A stretch of 64,000 nucleotides of DNA from Brachionus manjavacas. Its lineage: Eukaryota; Rotifera; Eurotatoria; Ploima; Brachionidae. The notes under the pieces were generated by a model. The model was not told where the DNA came from, did no database searches, and saw only the letters and a list, made by a program, of their open reading frames with translations. The DNA lies in the NCBI GenBank assembly GCA_019054805.1, contig JAHQIY010000004.1, positions 5,022,001 to 5,086,000 on the forward strand, written 5' to 3'. A program made the translations under genes and the position numbers. Of the stretch, positions 25,548-37,391 are shown piece after piece (position 1 is the first letter of the stretch; every line of letters starts with the position of its first letter).

Positions 25548-27366
25548 TTTGGTGCAAATATCACTTTGTCTAAATGAAAAATTACTAAATTAGTCTTGAA
25601 TTCAGGATTTATTTAAATTTGTGTTCAACTCAAGTGTTCGTACTTGTTTTCATAATTTTCCAAGACTGCATTTGTGCGAACTATGAAAAAATGCATTCAC
25701 TTTAGGAAAAAAAATTGCTTAACACGCAGTTTTAGCTTGGTTTGTGTCAATTGTTTAAGAATGGTTAAAATAATTGCACACGATAAGAGAATATTTACTC
25801 TGTATTAGAATTAAATTTTGGTTTAATCATGGTTTTTTGAGTGGCTTTAAAATAGCTAATTTTGTACAATTTTAGAAAATAGTCGAGGAAATTTTTTCCT
25901 ACATTTCCCGCGCTAAAGATCTCTTAAGTATTTTATGGCTTTGGTTACAAAACAAGCTTATACAAGTATTCCATAATCTTAGATTTAAATTTTTTTAAAT
26001 AATTGCATAATAAACCTAGTCATAGGGCTATATTTATCCAAGCTATTAAGTCGAAAATTTACTTTTATTTAATAATCAATTTTTGGTTCTATTTTCTATG
26101 CATTTCGAAAATTAATTTTTTGTTTAGAGAAATTAAAAAAATATTCTATTGTATTTACTTGGTAACAAAAGAAAAAATTAGGTCTTGAATTATTCCACCT
26201 CATATTGACAACTTAATTATCAGAAGCATTGTGGGGTCTGCTGAAAAAAAATAATTTTAACTTTAATTTATTTGATTAATTTGATAAAATTGCTGGTTTG
26301 TATTTTAGCAACTAAATGCATAGTTAATTAGGTCTGTTGAAATTAGACTCTTCGAAGAATTTTAGACTAATAAATAATTTTAATTTATCTTACTGTTTTT
26401 AAAAGGTTGATTTTTAATTGATGGAATTACTGATTGTTTAAATGAATTTTGATTAATGGATTTATGGAATACATGGCAGCTCTAAATGAATATAAAAAAT
26501 TATTTCACTATAAAAGCTATGTAGCTCAAGAACTAGAACAAAAACAAAAGTTTTTATTTCTTATTTTTGTGGATAGTTAATTATAAGGTAGAGTAGATTA
26601 AAAAAAGTAGAAGATCTATCAGCTCAGTGAAGATTCGAATTTTTATCTCGCATTATTTACTAGTCGATAACTAAATATGAAAAAAAATTAAATTAATCAA
26701 ATTAAAACATAAGAGAGACGAAAATAATTATCTATTCTACTAAATAAACTCTTAAGCCTTAGTAAAATTGAATTTGGAAATTGTTCAAATTTTAAATTCA
26801 TTTGAGAAATGCATTTGTAAAAGATTTTTTTGTTATTGAAAGTCAAATAAATAAAATCTTGAAAAAATTAGGTTATCTTCTTTTAAATTTTTTCGTATTT
26901 AATTCAGCGATTTTTTTTAAAATACTTAATATGTAATTTTTAATTTAATCAAAAAAATAAAGGACTAGAAAGGACACGTAAATTTTGATGATTTACTCAA
27001 CTTTTAGATAAAATGGATACTTTAGAGAATGAACATATCAAAACGTCTTAAAATCAAGAATATTCTGATAAGATCATTCTTTTAATGTTGATTAATACTA
27101 TTCGATTGATGATGGGACCGAAAATTTAAATCTTTCTATAGCATATACCTTAAAGTCGTCAGAAAATTTTCGAAATTGAATTTTCTAATCATAAATCATT
27201 GTTGCTAAGTCATATTTCATTTATCATAAAATAAAAATGTTGTCAGAAAAAAACCTTTTTCATATCAAAACTAGACTAGTTATCTTTGAAATAACTAATT
27301 TGTCACTAAAAAATGAGAAAAAAAATGTTTTTGTAAGTGAATCCAAGTAATTAACCATAAAAAAAA
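25548..27366. other. Upstream flank of TACC and intergenic DNA
   Basis: No gene found. The segment next to the TACC start should hold its promoter. I recognise no specific motif beyond the acceptor-like site near 25570. Confidence 0.5.
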
Positions 27367-28410
27367 ATGGTTTAATTTTTTGTTTTTGAATTACAGCATG
27401 CATCCAATGTTGTAATCAAATAGAAAAAGTGCGATTTTCCAATATTTTTTTCAGTTTCAAAAAAAAATAATTCTAAGTTAATATTGGAATGTTTAAACCT
27501 CTTTCATCATAAAAATAGGCGGACCAGTTTCGACTTAGTTGGGTAATAATTGCGGTGTAGATGATCAACTCGATGCAGTAGCCTCTGTGTCAGATCGGAG
27601 CCATTGCTTAAAAAGGTACTTGAAAAGGAGATGAGCGCCTCTCTTTTATCCACTAGAATAGAATAGGGACAATTATTAATATTGGAAACATCATCATATT
27701 TGAAATTAAACTCTTTTGGGAAATAGAATGAGTTTAATTTTTATTTGGAAATTTGAAAAAAATATTGAAATTTTTTTTTTAATTTTTAAACAATTCATTT
27801 ATTTATATTTTACCGAGCAATGCCTCCTTCCGAATAAAAACATTTGAAAAAACTAAAAATAAAGTAAAATAATATAAAATAAAAAAAATGAATAAAAAGG
27901 AAATAAAAATAAAAATAATTCATTAAGATTAAAGTTTATATTCAGTGGTTGAAAAACTGGATCTAGTCGGTTAGGCGAACCATAGTTCACTTATTATCCT
28001 TGTTCTATGATTTTGTGAACTATTGGTTCATCCAATTTTTTTGTTCAAAATAGAATTAGTGTGAACCAAAAGAAAAACTTTGTTTTCTTCTTATAAAATT
28101 TTGACTTTAGTGATAATTTACTTTCTTTTGGTGCATTTTAACAAAAACTATTTAATTTTTTAATTTTAATTTTAATTATGAAAAATGGAAAACAAGTTTT
28201 TTAAACTACAAAAATTATCTTTAAGAATCATCATGTCACAAACTCAAAGTCAAAATTTATAAAAAAAAGACTGAGTTTTTCATGTTTGCAATGCTAACTT
28301 AAAATTATTTTTTTTTTGAAACTGAAAACAATATTTGAAGCATCGTACTTTTTCAATGTTATTTCAACAATGGATACATTTTGTAATTCAAACACAAAAA
28401 ATTAAACCAT
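27367..28410. mobile_element. Non-autonomous element with long terminal inverted repeats (~120 bp)
   Basis: The left end starts ATGGTTTAATTTTTTG and runs through GAATTACA, AAAAAGTGCGAT and TCAGTTTCAAAAAAAAATAA. The right end (28410 backwards on the minus strand) repeats the same ordered blocks. Between them lie module Y (27491-27677) and module Z (about 27920-28010, ACTGGATCTAGTCGGTTAGG..AACCATAGTTCAC). A second copy in inverted orientation, with the same order of right end, Z and Y, lies at 61127-62657. There is no open frame, so it is non-autonomous. The TIR identity looks moderate, so it is an old insertion. I could not define a target-site duplication. Confidence 0.65.
27491..27677 (-). 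repeat. Dispersed repeat module Y inside the long-TIR element
   Basis: It shares blocks with 62505-62657 and 13768-13862, in opposite orientation to both: CCTCTTTCATCATAAAAATAGG, GACCAGTTTCGACT, GCGGTGTAGATGATCAACTC and CTCTGTGTCAGATCGGAG. It is GC-richer than its surroundings and has no coding frame. Confidence 0.75.
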
Positions 28411-30225
28411 ATGGAAAAAAATTAAAATTTATTCAGACAAAATCAATTTATGATTTTTGAGATCTTAATATCTTATGAGTAAGATCAATTCTTTTCAAGA
28501 ACGTTTAACATATATTTTAATATTTCTTTATATTTGAAATGAATTTAGTTTTTTTAAGTATTTCAATTTTAGTTTCAATTTTGAGCCATCATAATTATTA
28601 TATGTATTTAAATCTCAAGAAGTGTGGTATAAAACCTACTTTTAAACATTTAAATTAAGATCAGACCTTGATGAAAGTATGACAGACCTTATTCAATTAC
28701 AATTAATTTTTTTTTCAAAATTTGACTAATTGGAATATAATTTTAACATTGAAAAACGCTCAATAAATTGACATAAATATTCACAAGAGTTGATGCGTGT
28801 GATTAAATATATTTCAACTCTATTTATTTTTTATTTCGGAATAAAAATTAAAATTAAAATAAAATTAAAACAAAAAAAGATAAGCTAAAATTAATCAAAA
28901 TAAATTTTCAAGGTTTTATTAAGTTTAATATTTATTATAATTTTAAAATTTAGACTCCATTTTCATTTGACAGTATTTTAGTTTAATTTAGAAATGCTTT
29001 TTTACAAAACAAGAACATCACTTTTTACAACTTTTAATTTTAACCTGCAGCTTCTGCTTGATAAAGATAATCTAATTGAAAAATAATAAAAACAATATCT
29101 AGTCGAAAACCACAATATCATTATTGAGAAATATAATCCTTTATTTCAATTGTTTGTTGTAAATTCCAAATGAAAAATAATTTCAATTTTTTGTTTTTGC
29201 GCATCTATTTTAAAAAAATTGTGTCCATTAGTTTGGTTATTTTGATTATTAAGTTTGTCATTTTAATTTGCCTAAAAACAAAAAAAAACTTTAGAATGAT
29301 TATTTCAATTTTTAAAATTTCAAAATTTTACGTAAGTATAGATTATTTCAAGTTTTTACACAGTTGATTTGACCAAGCTTCATTTTATTTTGCTTGCAAA
29401 TTGTGTACCATCATAATTATCCTACATCATCATGTATATATTTAAATCTCAAGAAATTTGATAAAAAACCTGCTTTTCAAATATTTAAATTATGATCACA
29501 CTTGATTCTTTTTCACTGGCCTTAACAGCCGAGGAATGCAAACGATCGTCCATTTTTAAAAATATTAAATAATAATAAATAAATTAAGTTAGAAATTAGG
29601 CATTTAGTTTTGTTTCCCTAGAGCAGCATGTCCCGTCCTCTCAATATTCAAAGCTTTAAATTTTCCTTTATTTGTTGATAGTTTGAGTTTTTAATCATTT
29701 TTACATTCGAATAAGATCTCACCTATTTTGTTCTTTAACAAGGTTTGTTTTTCCTATTAGGGTTACCAACTTTTGAAAACCACATTCAATCTCTTTCTGT
29801 TTTTGATTATTCACCAAAAAAATCCATTTGATTTTAAGGTTAAAATGGGTCTTAAAAAGATCTGTATTCAGGATAAAAAAATAAATTTTCATGTTATCAA
29901 TTTAATACAGCACTAATTTGTTGCCGAAATATGAAGAATTTTAGCAGTAATTACTGGATTTTACGCAAAAAATGTAAAAACAACAAAACTCCAAATATTT
30001 AAAAATTTAAAAATTTAATTTTATAGGTAAATAATAAATGCTATAAATGCGAAATTTCTTAAATTTTATTTAAGTTTTTTTTATTTAGGTGAAAAATTTA
30101 AAAAAAAGAAGATTTTTAAATTTATTTATTTTTAAATTATAATTATTAAGTTCTTAGGTTTTAGTGGTTTTTGCAACTTCAATTTTAATTGCCTTATTAA
30201 ACAATATTTTTTTGAATCACATTTT
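28411..30225. repeat. Non-coding stretch with a diverged direct repeat pair
   Basis: About 85 bases at 28586-28668 (CCATCATAATTAT..TATTTAAATCTCAAGAA..AAAACCT) recur at about 29408-29500 in the same orientation. No gene is supported. A 65-codon frame near 29170 is low-complexity I/F/K. Confidence 0.55.
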
Positions 30226-30657
30226 ATTTGAAGCAATTTTTAACAGACCAGTACCTTGGAGATAAGTTCTTTAATTATGAATTTCTCTTATTTTCATTTC
30301 ACTTTATATTATCCAATTTTAAGTATTTAAATCAAAAAAATCTGATTTTAAAATAATCCATTTTAAATAAAGCAAACTTATTCATTATGGACACATAAAC
30401 TTTTCTTTTATGTTTTATTTTAATTTGCAATTTATGAATTTTTTTAATTTTTTTTTTTTTGTCACCCAAAAGGTATTTTTTGAAATAAATAAATAATTAA
30501 TTAATTATTTATTTATTTCAAAAAATCAGATTCAGATTTTTTTGATTTAAATACTTTAAATTGGATAATATAAAGGGAAATGAAAATAAGAGAAATTCAT
30601 AATTAAAGAACTTATCTCCAAGGTACTGGTCTGTTAAAAATTGCTTCAAATTAAATA
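30226..30657. mobile_element. Foldback MITE with ~125-bp near-perfect terminal inverted repeats
   Basis: The left arm (30226-30350) and right arm (30530-30655) are complementary almost base for base. They run from TTTGAAGCAATTTTTAACAG through CCAGTACCTTGGAGATAAG to the ATTTAAATCAAAAAAATCTGA block. Only a few mismatches are visible. TTA flanks both ends, which would fit the 3-bp target preference of PIF/Harbinger elements, but in such AT-rich DNA this is weak. There is no coding frame. The high arm identity implies a recent insertion or arm conversion. Confidence 0.8.
30475..30526. repeat. 52-bp perfect palindrome
   Basis: The bases are symmetric around 30500/30501 with no spacer, and the sequence is entirely A/T except for one G and its partner C. 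It sits in the spacer of the foldback MITE and can extrude as a cruciform. Confidence 0.9.
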
Positions 30658-31225
30658 ACTAGTTTTAAAAAACCAAAAAATGAAGGTTAATTTGATAGTG
30701 AGTTTGATAGTTTGTTAAATAAAAAATGGTGGTCTAGCTTGGATTGGCTTTAAGTAAGCGAAAAGGATTAACTTAACTTAGCTTTGGTTTAATTTTACAA
30801 TCTAAAATAAACTGATTCTGGATTTATTTATTTTTTAAAAATCCATTTTTTTGTCCAAATTAGCTTTCATTTAAACCTGATTGTGAAAATTAATTTTAGT
30901 CTTATTCTTAAAAAGCAAAGTTAAAGAAAAAGATAAAGTGGTCCTTGTTGATGTTACCAAGTTCAAATTTTTAGAATTAACCAGAACACAACTGAGTGCA
31001 TTTACGAGGCTTTTTATCAAATAGTTGACTGAATATGTGAAATTAAATGTTAACTTAAGCTAGAATATTTCAATAACTAATTATTCAATTCTAAAGACTG
31101 GTGCCTCAAGAAGAAACAATTTATGTAAACAGTCTAGCATCACTTCCTTTTAGCTAGTGTCAGTTGGCGCTTTTCCATTCTTAAAAAGTTCAATAATTTT
31201 GAGCTTTAGTCAAAGAGCATGATTA
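30658..31225. other. Non-coding gap
   Basis: No frame, repeat or motif that I can support. Confidence 0.5.
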
Positions 31226-32600
31226 CAGTATTTTTTCGAATTTACCTTGATATGCACAAGACGATCAAATGCCTCTGTCTTATCGATTAGTTTTTCAGGT
31301 CCTCCCTCTATGTCGCTAATCAATATAATGCCATCGGCGTAAAGAATGTTGTCAACTAGAATCGAACTCGGATCATTAAATATTTAAAGCATTACATTTA
31401 TTTATTAATAAATTGAATAACCTCCTTTTAAAGAGAAGTAAATTTAAAAGTTCCAAAAAAAAAGAAAATTAAGATAAAATTGAATTATTAATTGAGAATT
31501 AAAAAAAAATTCAAAAATATAAAAAATTATCTTTATATAATTGAATTATAATACTTTATAATCAAATATTTAAAAAATTAATTTACAAAAAGAATAAAAT
31601 CTAAATTTATTTAAGAATTTTAGAGGGGAGTTATCGAATTTTAAACTATTGAATCTGGCATGTCACACAACCAAATTGGAAATATGAAACATAATTAATT
31701 TAATTGATTGATTGAAGTCGAAAAATATTGAAAATGTTGTTTGTTTACATTGACATCAGTTATAAAATTTCAAGAATAAATTGAATTCGTTTAAGTCAAA
31801 GAAAAAAGTAAAAAAAAATGTATTGAAAAATTAGTTTTTTAACACTCAATTCAAAAATTACACTTTAGTCTTTGATAAGTCATTAATTTCTTAAATAAAA
31901 AAAAAACAAAATTTATCTTTTTAATTATTTATACGTTTCCCATTTAAGTATTTTTTCGTAAGACCAATACTATCTAATAAAAAGAAAATTTTAACAAACT
32001 TCAATTAAAGCAAAATATAATGCATACTTGCAATAGAAAAAATAAAATAAATAAAGATAAATAAGACAAATACCATCACTATTTAAAGGTGGAAAACAAT
32101 ACCCTGGGCCTTGTGGAACCACTGCTTTAATAGGTTGTTGATCACTTAAGTTACCATTTACTTTTTCTCTAAAAGATCTAAAATGAAACGATTTTATCAA
32201 TAAATAAGATTAGCTTTTAAATTAGTCTATCGTGCCAAACTCTATCAAAAGCTTTAAAAATGCCAAAATACACAAAAAAGTCTTTTTTCTTTTTATTAGA
32301 AAACTCTATTACATTTTGAATAAGAAAACGGAGATTATCTGAAGTGCGTCTATTATTTGTAAATTCTGATTGCTCATGAAAAATTAATATTTAATTGTTC
32401 TCATGAAAATTATAGATTCTAGTGCAAATAATATTCAAAGTTACTTTTCCAGGCAACTTGTTATACTAAATGGACGATAGCTATAAGGGTCTTGTGTGTG
32501 AGAAGATTTCTTAGGTATCATGGTTAAACTTGAATATAATTGATTATCAACATTTCCTTGAAATATCTAGGAAAATTTCAAAAGGAAGTTCAATATATAG
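31226..32600 (-). pseudogene. Decayed LINE reverse transcriptase (non-LTR retrotransposon)
   Basis: Reading from high to low coordinates, several short frames together trace RT: a MIPKKS..DPYSYRPFSIT segment near 32520-32450 (the family PxxYRPISLT block); NNRRTSDNL..AFDRVWH near 32360-32230 (the KAFDxVWH block); VNGNLSDQQPI..VVPQGP near 32160-32095 (the VPQGS block); and ILYADGIILIS near 31350-31300, where the catalytic YADD has become YADG. Frameshifts and stops separate the blocks, and the order is correct for one element with internal losses. It is a dead copy of a jockey/CR1-like LINE. I did not see the endonuclease part. Confidence 0.8.
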
Positions 32601-33385
32601 TTCAAACAAGTAACTCAAAACTCACAGTTCAGTCTATCCTAAACTAAAATTCAATTGTCCCTCCAACAATCAATTTATGAATCACGAAGCCTTTAATGAA
32701 CTTAAATTAATAATAGTCTCGAATAGACTTTTTGAGTTGAGCGAGAGATATTTTAGGATTGGACTGAGCCATTCTATCCCACTATTTGTAAGACTAGTAA
32801 AAGAATAAAAATAAGGTCTCTTATTATTTCCAGTCTTAGTCTCATAATGAAGCTTTTGAATTGATTGCAAAGCTTAAGTTATTATTATTCTATACCAAGT
32901 GATACAACAGCTACAATTGCAAATCTTAATCAGATTGAGTTAAACTTTCTTGATTTATCCAAAAAAAAAATCAAAAAAAGCAATAAAGGACTTCATCATT
33001 AAAACCTATAAATGAATTTTCTTTAATTAATCATATTTTTCTATTGTTTTCTTTTCAAAAATAAAAATTTCACAATTTAGTAATACTTATTTTTAATTTT
33101 TTCTACTTACGGTTAAGTCGAAATTTTTTACAACCGCTTATAGCTTCGATTAAACCGGGTTTTTCTGTATGATATTATAATGTTTAAAAAAAACCTCTGA
33201 GATAAGAAAAATTTAGCTAGATTTTTAAAATTAATATAAAAATCTAAATCTTTATAAAACAAATAATTTTTAAAAAACCGTATGTGAGGCCGAATACAAA
33301 TTTTCTGAAGTGTAGGTCTTAATGCTTTTATCGAAAAATTTTTATCTGATTACCAATAATATTTTTAAAAATAAATTAGAAAATT
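32601..33385. other. Gap between the LINE remnant and the duplicated segment
   Basis: A 62-residue frame at 32870-32682 (-) may be upstream LINE linker sequence, but it has no clear motif. The remainder is AT-rich and featureless. Confidence 0.4.
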
Positions 33386-34495
33386 ATTATTTTCTGAGGT
33401 TTTATTTGTCTCCTTAAATTCTTAAAGAAAAAAGCCCTTTTTTTTTAAATAAAAAGCTTGCAATAAAAAATCTAATCATATTATCATATTAAAAGAATTT
33501 TATGAAAGATTTTATGGTAATTTATTTCAAAGAATAAATTATTCAAACCAATTTTGAAATTCAAAACATTTTTTTAATTAATTTTTTCTAAATTAGAATT
33601 GGCTTTAAATTTGATCTATCATGAAAAAAATAAAGTATATTAAAATAATTTGCTTATATTCTTAGTCAAAGAATCGCAAATCGGCAAATATTATTTTTTT
33701 CTAAATACTAAAATTTATTAAAAATTAAAAAAAAATTAAGAAGCTCATTTTTGAATCCTTTTTTAAATATATACTAATTTTAAACTAAGTTTTAATTTAT
33801 TTCATATAATTACATGAAATAATTTTGAAATTTAGTCTAAATTTATCTAGCTAAAATTTCACAACTTAACTTATTTAAATGAAATAAAAATTCGTTTATA
33901 AAAATGTACAAATTTTGTTTCAGTTATCCAAACAAACAAATAGAAAAACAGAAAACAAAACCAAGCTCAGTAATAAGTCTTAAATGATGTCTGCGGAAGA
34001 ATTAAGGGACATGTACAAAAGTTCCAAGCAATCCAATGATTTTAAGCTAAGATTGAATGGTTCGACTTACAGAAAAATTCGAAGTGAATTTTGTCACACA
34101 AAATTGGGCAACACAGTCGTAATTAAAGATAATGGCAAAATGAATGATTTGGAAGATTTGAATAAAAAATATGAAATATCCGAGCCCAATATAGTATATT
34201 CTTTAAATAAAAAAAAAAGATGGCAAGTGGCCACCGAGCTTACCAAAAATATGGAAGATTTTAAAGATGAAAATATTGATGTTACACTTTACGAAACAAG
34301 AAACAGGAACGAGAAAAAGCAAACTGTGTTGCTATTCATAAGAGTCAAGGAGACCAAATAAAAGTTAAAAAAACTTTTGCCAATTTAGAATCAATTAAAG
34401 CTAAAGATTCAAAATGTGATAATCTAAAAAATGTCCAGTATCAGATTGAGTATGCGCCAAAAAAAGATATTTTGAAATATGGGAATAAAAAATTT
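33386..34495. repeat. Segmental duplication, copy 1 (partner 48658-49593)
   Basis: It is nearly identical to 48658-49593 from TTTTCTGAGGTTTTATTTG up to GGGAATAAAAAATTTT. It differs by a segment of about 175 bp present only here (about 33417-33592, bounded by TAAATT direct repeats), one G/T substitution and one lost A in a run. The match includes about 500 bp of 5' flank plus most of the small gene. Confidence 0.85.
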
Positions 34496-34624
34496 TCATA
34501 TTTAATAGAAAGAGATAGAATTTTTTTTATGAAATGTTCAAAGCCTCGTAATTCTGAGAGAAAAAATAAAAAATTCTATTCTGAAAATGATAAATGTCTG
34601 AGTGTTTTGAGTGAGTCCTCATAG
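33984..34624 (+). pseudogene. Unidentified small gene, frameshifted copy
   Basis: The first 111 residues match the 210-residue product at 49082 almost exactly. Then one A is missing from the run near 34315, which shifts the frame, and the frame ends at 34361. If the shift is ignored, the correct frame continues to a stop at about 34624. The part after about 34495 is only distantly similar to the partner: an SRPRNSERKN..KFYSENDKCL segment here against ARSRKELGKN..LYFEYDECL there. The copy is therefore a mosaic of a recently copied 5' part and an older, diverged 3' part. I do not recognise the family: no signal peptide, membrane segment or catalytic motif is visible, and the product is Lys/Asn-rich. 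Confidence 0.6.
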
Positions 34625-35321
34625 ATAATCATTTAGATTCAAAAAATGGAAAAATAACAAAGAAAACAAAGAATATAAAACTAAATTAGAATAATTATGA
34701 AAAAATAAATTTTAAATTTTTGTAAATTATTTTTTGAATAAACAAAATATATTATTTTTTTTTTTGTTTTCTGTCCCATGCTATAGCTTCAGATTAAAAA
34801 AATTATAAATGAAATAAAGTTAAATAAGTTAAAATTAATTAAAATAAGGTAAAGTATTATAAAAATAATATAGCTTAAAATAGAAAAAAATTAAAAATTA
34901 GATATATTAGAATAAAAAGTTTCAAGTTGTCATGATGCAAATTTTTAAATGCTTGATTGTTCAGGGAAAAAAGAAGAAATAGTAAGGTAGCAATTTCACA
35001 GTGGGGTTGGGTATTCGAGGCATCTGTTTAAGCACTTTGATCACTTCTAACGATTTTTAAAAATAATTCTTATTTTTTCAAAAAATTGAAAGTTTAGGAG
35101 AGTTTTAGGTGGGTAGTATAGACTAAAGTTAAAAAATTGGAAAGTCACTCTAATACTAATTAATTCTGATTGAAATTTGTCAAATGATTTAGATTCTATT
35201 CCTTCTTTTTTTCTACCCATCCTCCATACTTATTGAGTGGTTAAACAACAGATTAGTAATTTTTAAAGTATAAGTGAATATTTAATTTACTCGAGTCAAT
35301 TTTTATTTCATTGCGCAAAAC

Positions 35322-36257
35322 GACATCTAGAATTTGACGAAGCGAAAATATAAATTGCATCTAATGATGAGGTCACGAAATGGATGTTTGGCGCTAAAAG
35401 ATGAGCAAAAGTCAACATTTAATGAGCTTAAAATATTGGTCAAGTTAACGCGAATATCTTTTGAAAAAAAAATTGTCCCAGAATGTAAAAACAATCCAAA
35501 AGCTATTTTCTCTTACATCAATAATCAAAGGAAGAGTAAAGATAGAAATAAGATCACTAGTTAACCAAAATGGCGATTATTTCGTAGACAAGGAGACAAT
35601 TGCGAACTTATTAGACGATCAGTTTCAAAAAGCATTTAGTATTGATACCAACGCAGAACTTCCTAGTTTTCAGCCTCGATGTATATATTCCTGTTTGATT
35701 GATAAAAATTTTTTCTCAGAAGCTAATATTGCATTTTAATTGCCTGAAGCATTTAAATTTACTTGATAGAAGGAAATCTTGTGGGAAGGAAGGCATACAC
35801 CCTTATCTATTAAGAAGCTGCGCAATAAACTTTGCCAAGCTTTTGGAACCTATTTTCAAGACTAGTTTTATGTCCGGCAAGTTACCAAATGAGTGGAAAG
35901 AGGCAAATATTACTCCTAAGCAAAGAAGGAAAGAAAACCGAACCGGAAAATTACAGACCAATTTCACTGACATCAGTTACATGTAAAATAATGGAAAGAA
36001 TTATCAAGAAAGAAATGGTTGCCCATCTTATCAAATTTGACCTGATTGCGCCCCAGCAACATGGTTTCGTTTCTAAACGTTCATACCTGACAAACCTCCT
36101 TGAAACAATAGACTCAGTAACAGAAGCATTAAATCGTGGTTTCGCTTCAGCGGTTGTGTTTATGGATTCGGCTAAAGCATTTAATAAAGTTTCACATAGA
36201 GCTCTGATCAAGAAACTTGAAGCTTATGGTTTCAGAGGTAACCTTCTTAATTCCTGA
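35322..36257 (+). pseudogene. LINE reverse transcriptase fragment (unit A)
   Basis: Three overlapping frames make one RT when read across two frameshifts. They are a linker with NNPKAIFSYINNQRK (about 35485-35525), the CGKEGIHPYLL and LPNEWKEANITP blocks (about 35780-35915), then the ENYRPISLTSVTCKIMERI block (35950-36000), QQHGFVSKRSYLTNLLE and VFMDSAKAFNKVSHRAL (to about 36210), ending truncated at 36257. The second half, from 35832, stays open for 141 codons. The catalytic FADD block is absent because the element stops before it. It is a different family from the - strand LINE beside it. Confidence 0.85.
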
Positions 36258-36558
36258 ATTTTTGTCACGTGATTAACACACTGTCAATTCGTGATGACTG
36301 CTATTTGAAATTTTACATTTAGGTCCCGATCCTTAAAGCAGTGGTTACAAACATCATTTTACGAACGGCACTAGTTTTATTCTTGTATAATTAGTTACAA
36401 TTTTAAATAAGAAATTTATTCATTATTTCTTTCTATGAAATTATTATTTGTTCTCTCTCTCTTGTATTTAACATACTAAGCTTTTGCCACAGAGTGACCA
36501 CTTTCTATTTTAAACTTTAATAAACTATTAAACAGTACAAGCTAGTTTTTTTATATAT
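36258..36558. other. Spacer between two oppositely oriented LINE fragments (unit A)
   Basis: AT-rich, no motif; probably the shared 3' flank of the two elements. It is repeated in unit B at 39041-39341. Confidence 0.5.
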
Positions 36559-37391
36559 TTAACAATAAAAAAAAAACAAATATTTATCAATTCCTTTCTG
36601 ACTTTTTAAAAAAATAAAATTAAAGTTAATAAAATTAGATAAAAAAGGCAGAAAACAAAGAGTTGTTCTTGGCGATAAGTGCTCAGAATGGAAAGATGTA
36701 TTAAGTGGTGTACCCCATGTATTCTGAATTGCTTGTAGTTTTTTGATATCATTTTCTGAAAATGAATTTAAGCAAGGAAAAGAATAGTCTAAAATAGATC
36801 CGACTAAAGATTTATATAAATTTCCTAGTGTGTTTTGAGTGAGACCCCATTTTTTATTTGACAATATCTTAATAGATTTAGCCTTTTGTTGCAGCGTAAT
36901 TTCGTCTACTAATGTATTAAAATTTTATTTAGAATCAAATTTTATACCAAGAAACTTGTTTTCTTTTTGGTTCATTATTCTGTTTCCATAAATTTTTAAG
37001 TTTAGATTATCACTCTCGTTTTTGTACCTAGAAGACTACTGAACACGACTTTTCAACTGATATCTTCATTTTCCATTAAATAAGCCATTGTTCTAGTTCG
37101 TTGGTGTGCTTATTAATTTTATTTTCTAGGTTCCCTTTTTTGTTATAAATGAAGAATGTAACTAGATCATCTGCGAAAAGCAGAAGGTATTCGTTATTTG
37201 TTTTGTTTCTTTTTGGGATGTCATTAATATATATACTAAATAAAAGAGGACTAATTACTGAGCCTTGAGAAACACCTGCAGTTATTTTATATTCTTCGTT
37301 CGAATATCATTCACATTTACCTTAAATGTCCTTCTATCTAAAAAGGATCCATTGCAGTTAGTCAAGTATGAGGTGGATATGATGTTAGCCG
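36559..37391 (-). pseudogene. 3' half of a LINE reverse transcriptase (unit A)
   Basis: Reading downward from 37391: a GVSQGSVISPLLFSIYIND block (about 37280-37215), the intact catalytic FADD in a LLLFADDLVTFF context (about 37180-37150), then a linker with stops and the C-terminal LYKSLVGSILDYSFPCLN..NDIKKLQAIQN segment (about 36820-36720), ending at 36559. It is the duplicated tail of the larger element at 39342-42572. Confidence 0.85.

Larger units (their letters stand above)
34611..37391. repeat. 2.78-kb direct tandem duplication, unit A
   Basis: It is almost identical to unit B. It begins GTGAGTCCTCATAGATAATC and ends TGATGTTAGCCG. The junction shares GTG with the two outer borders, a three-base microhomology. 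Visible differences between the units are only in homopolymer or short simple runs. It contains a + strand LINE fragment and the 3' half of the - strand LINE. Confidence 0.9.

Noticed and set aside
36000-36211. 86-residue minus-strand frame (also in the second unit)
   Set aside because: Antisense to the conserved RT blocks of the + strand LINE.
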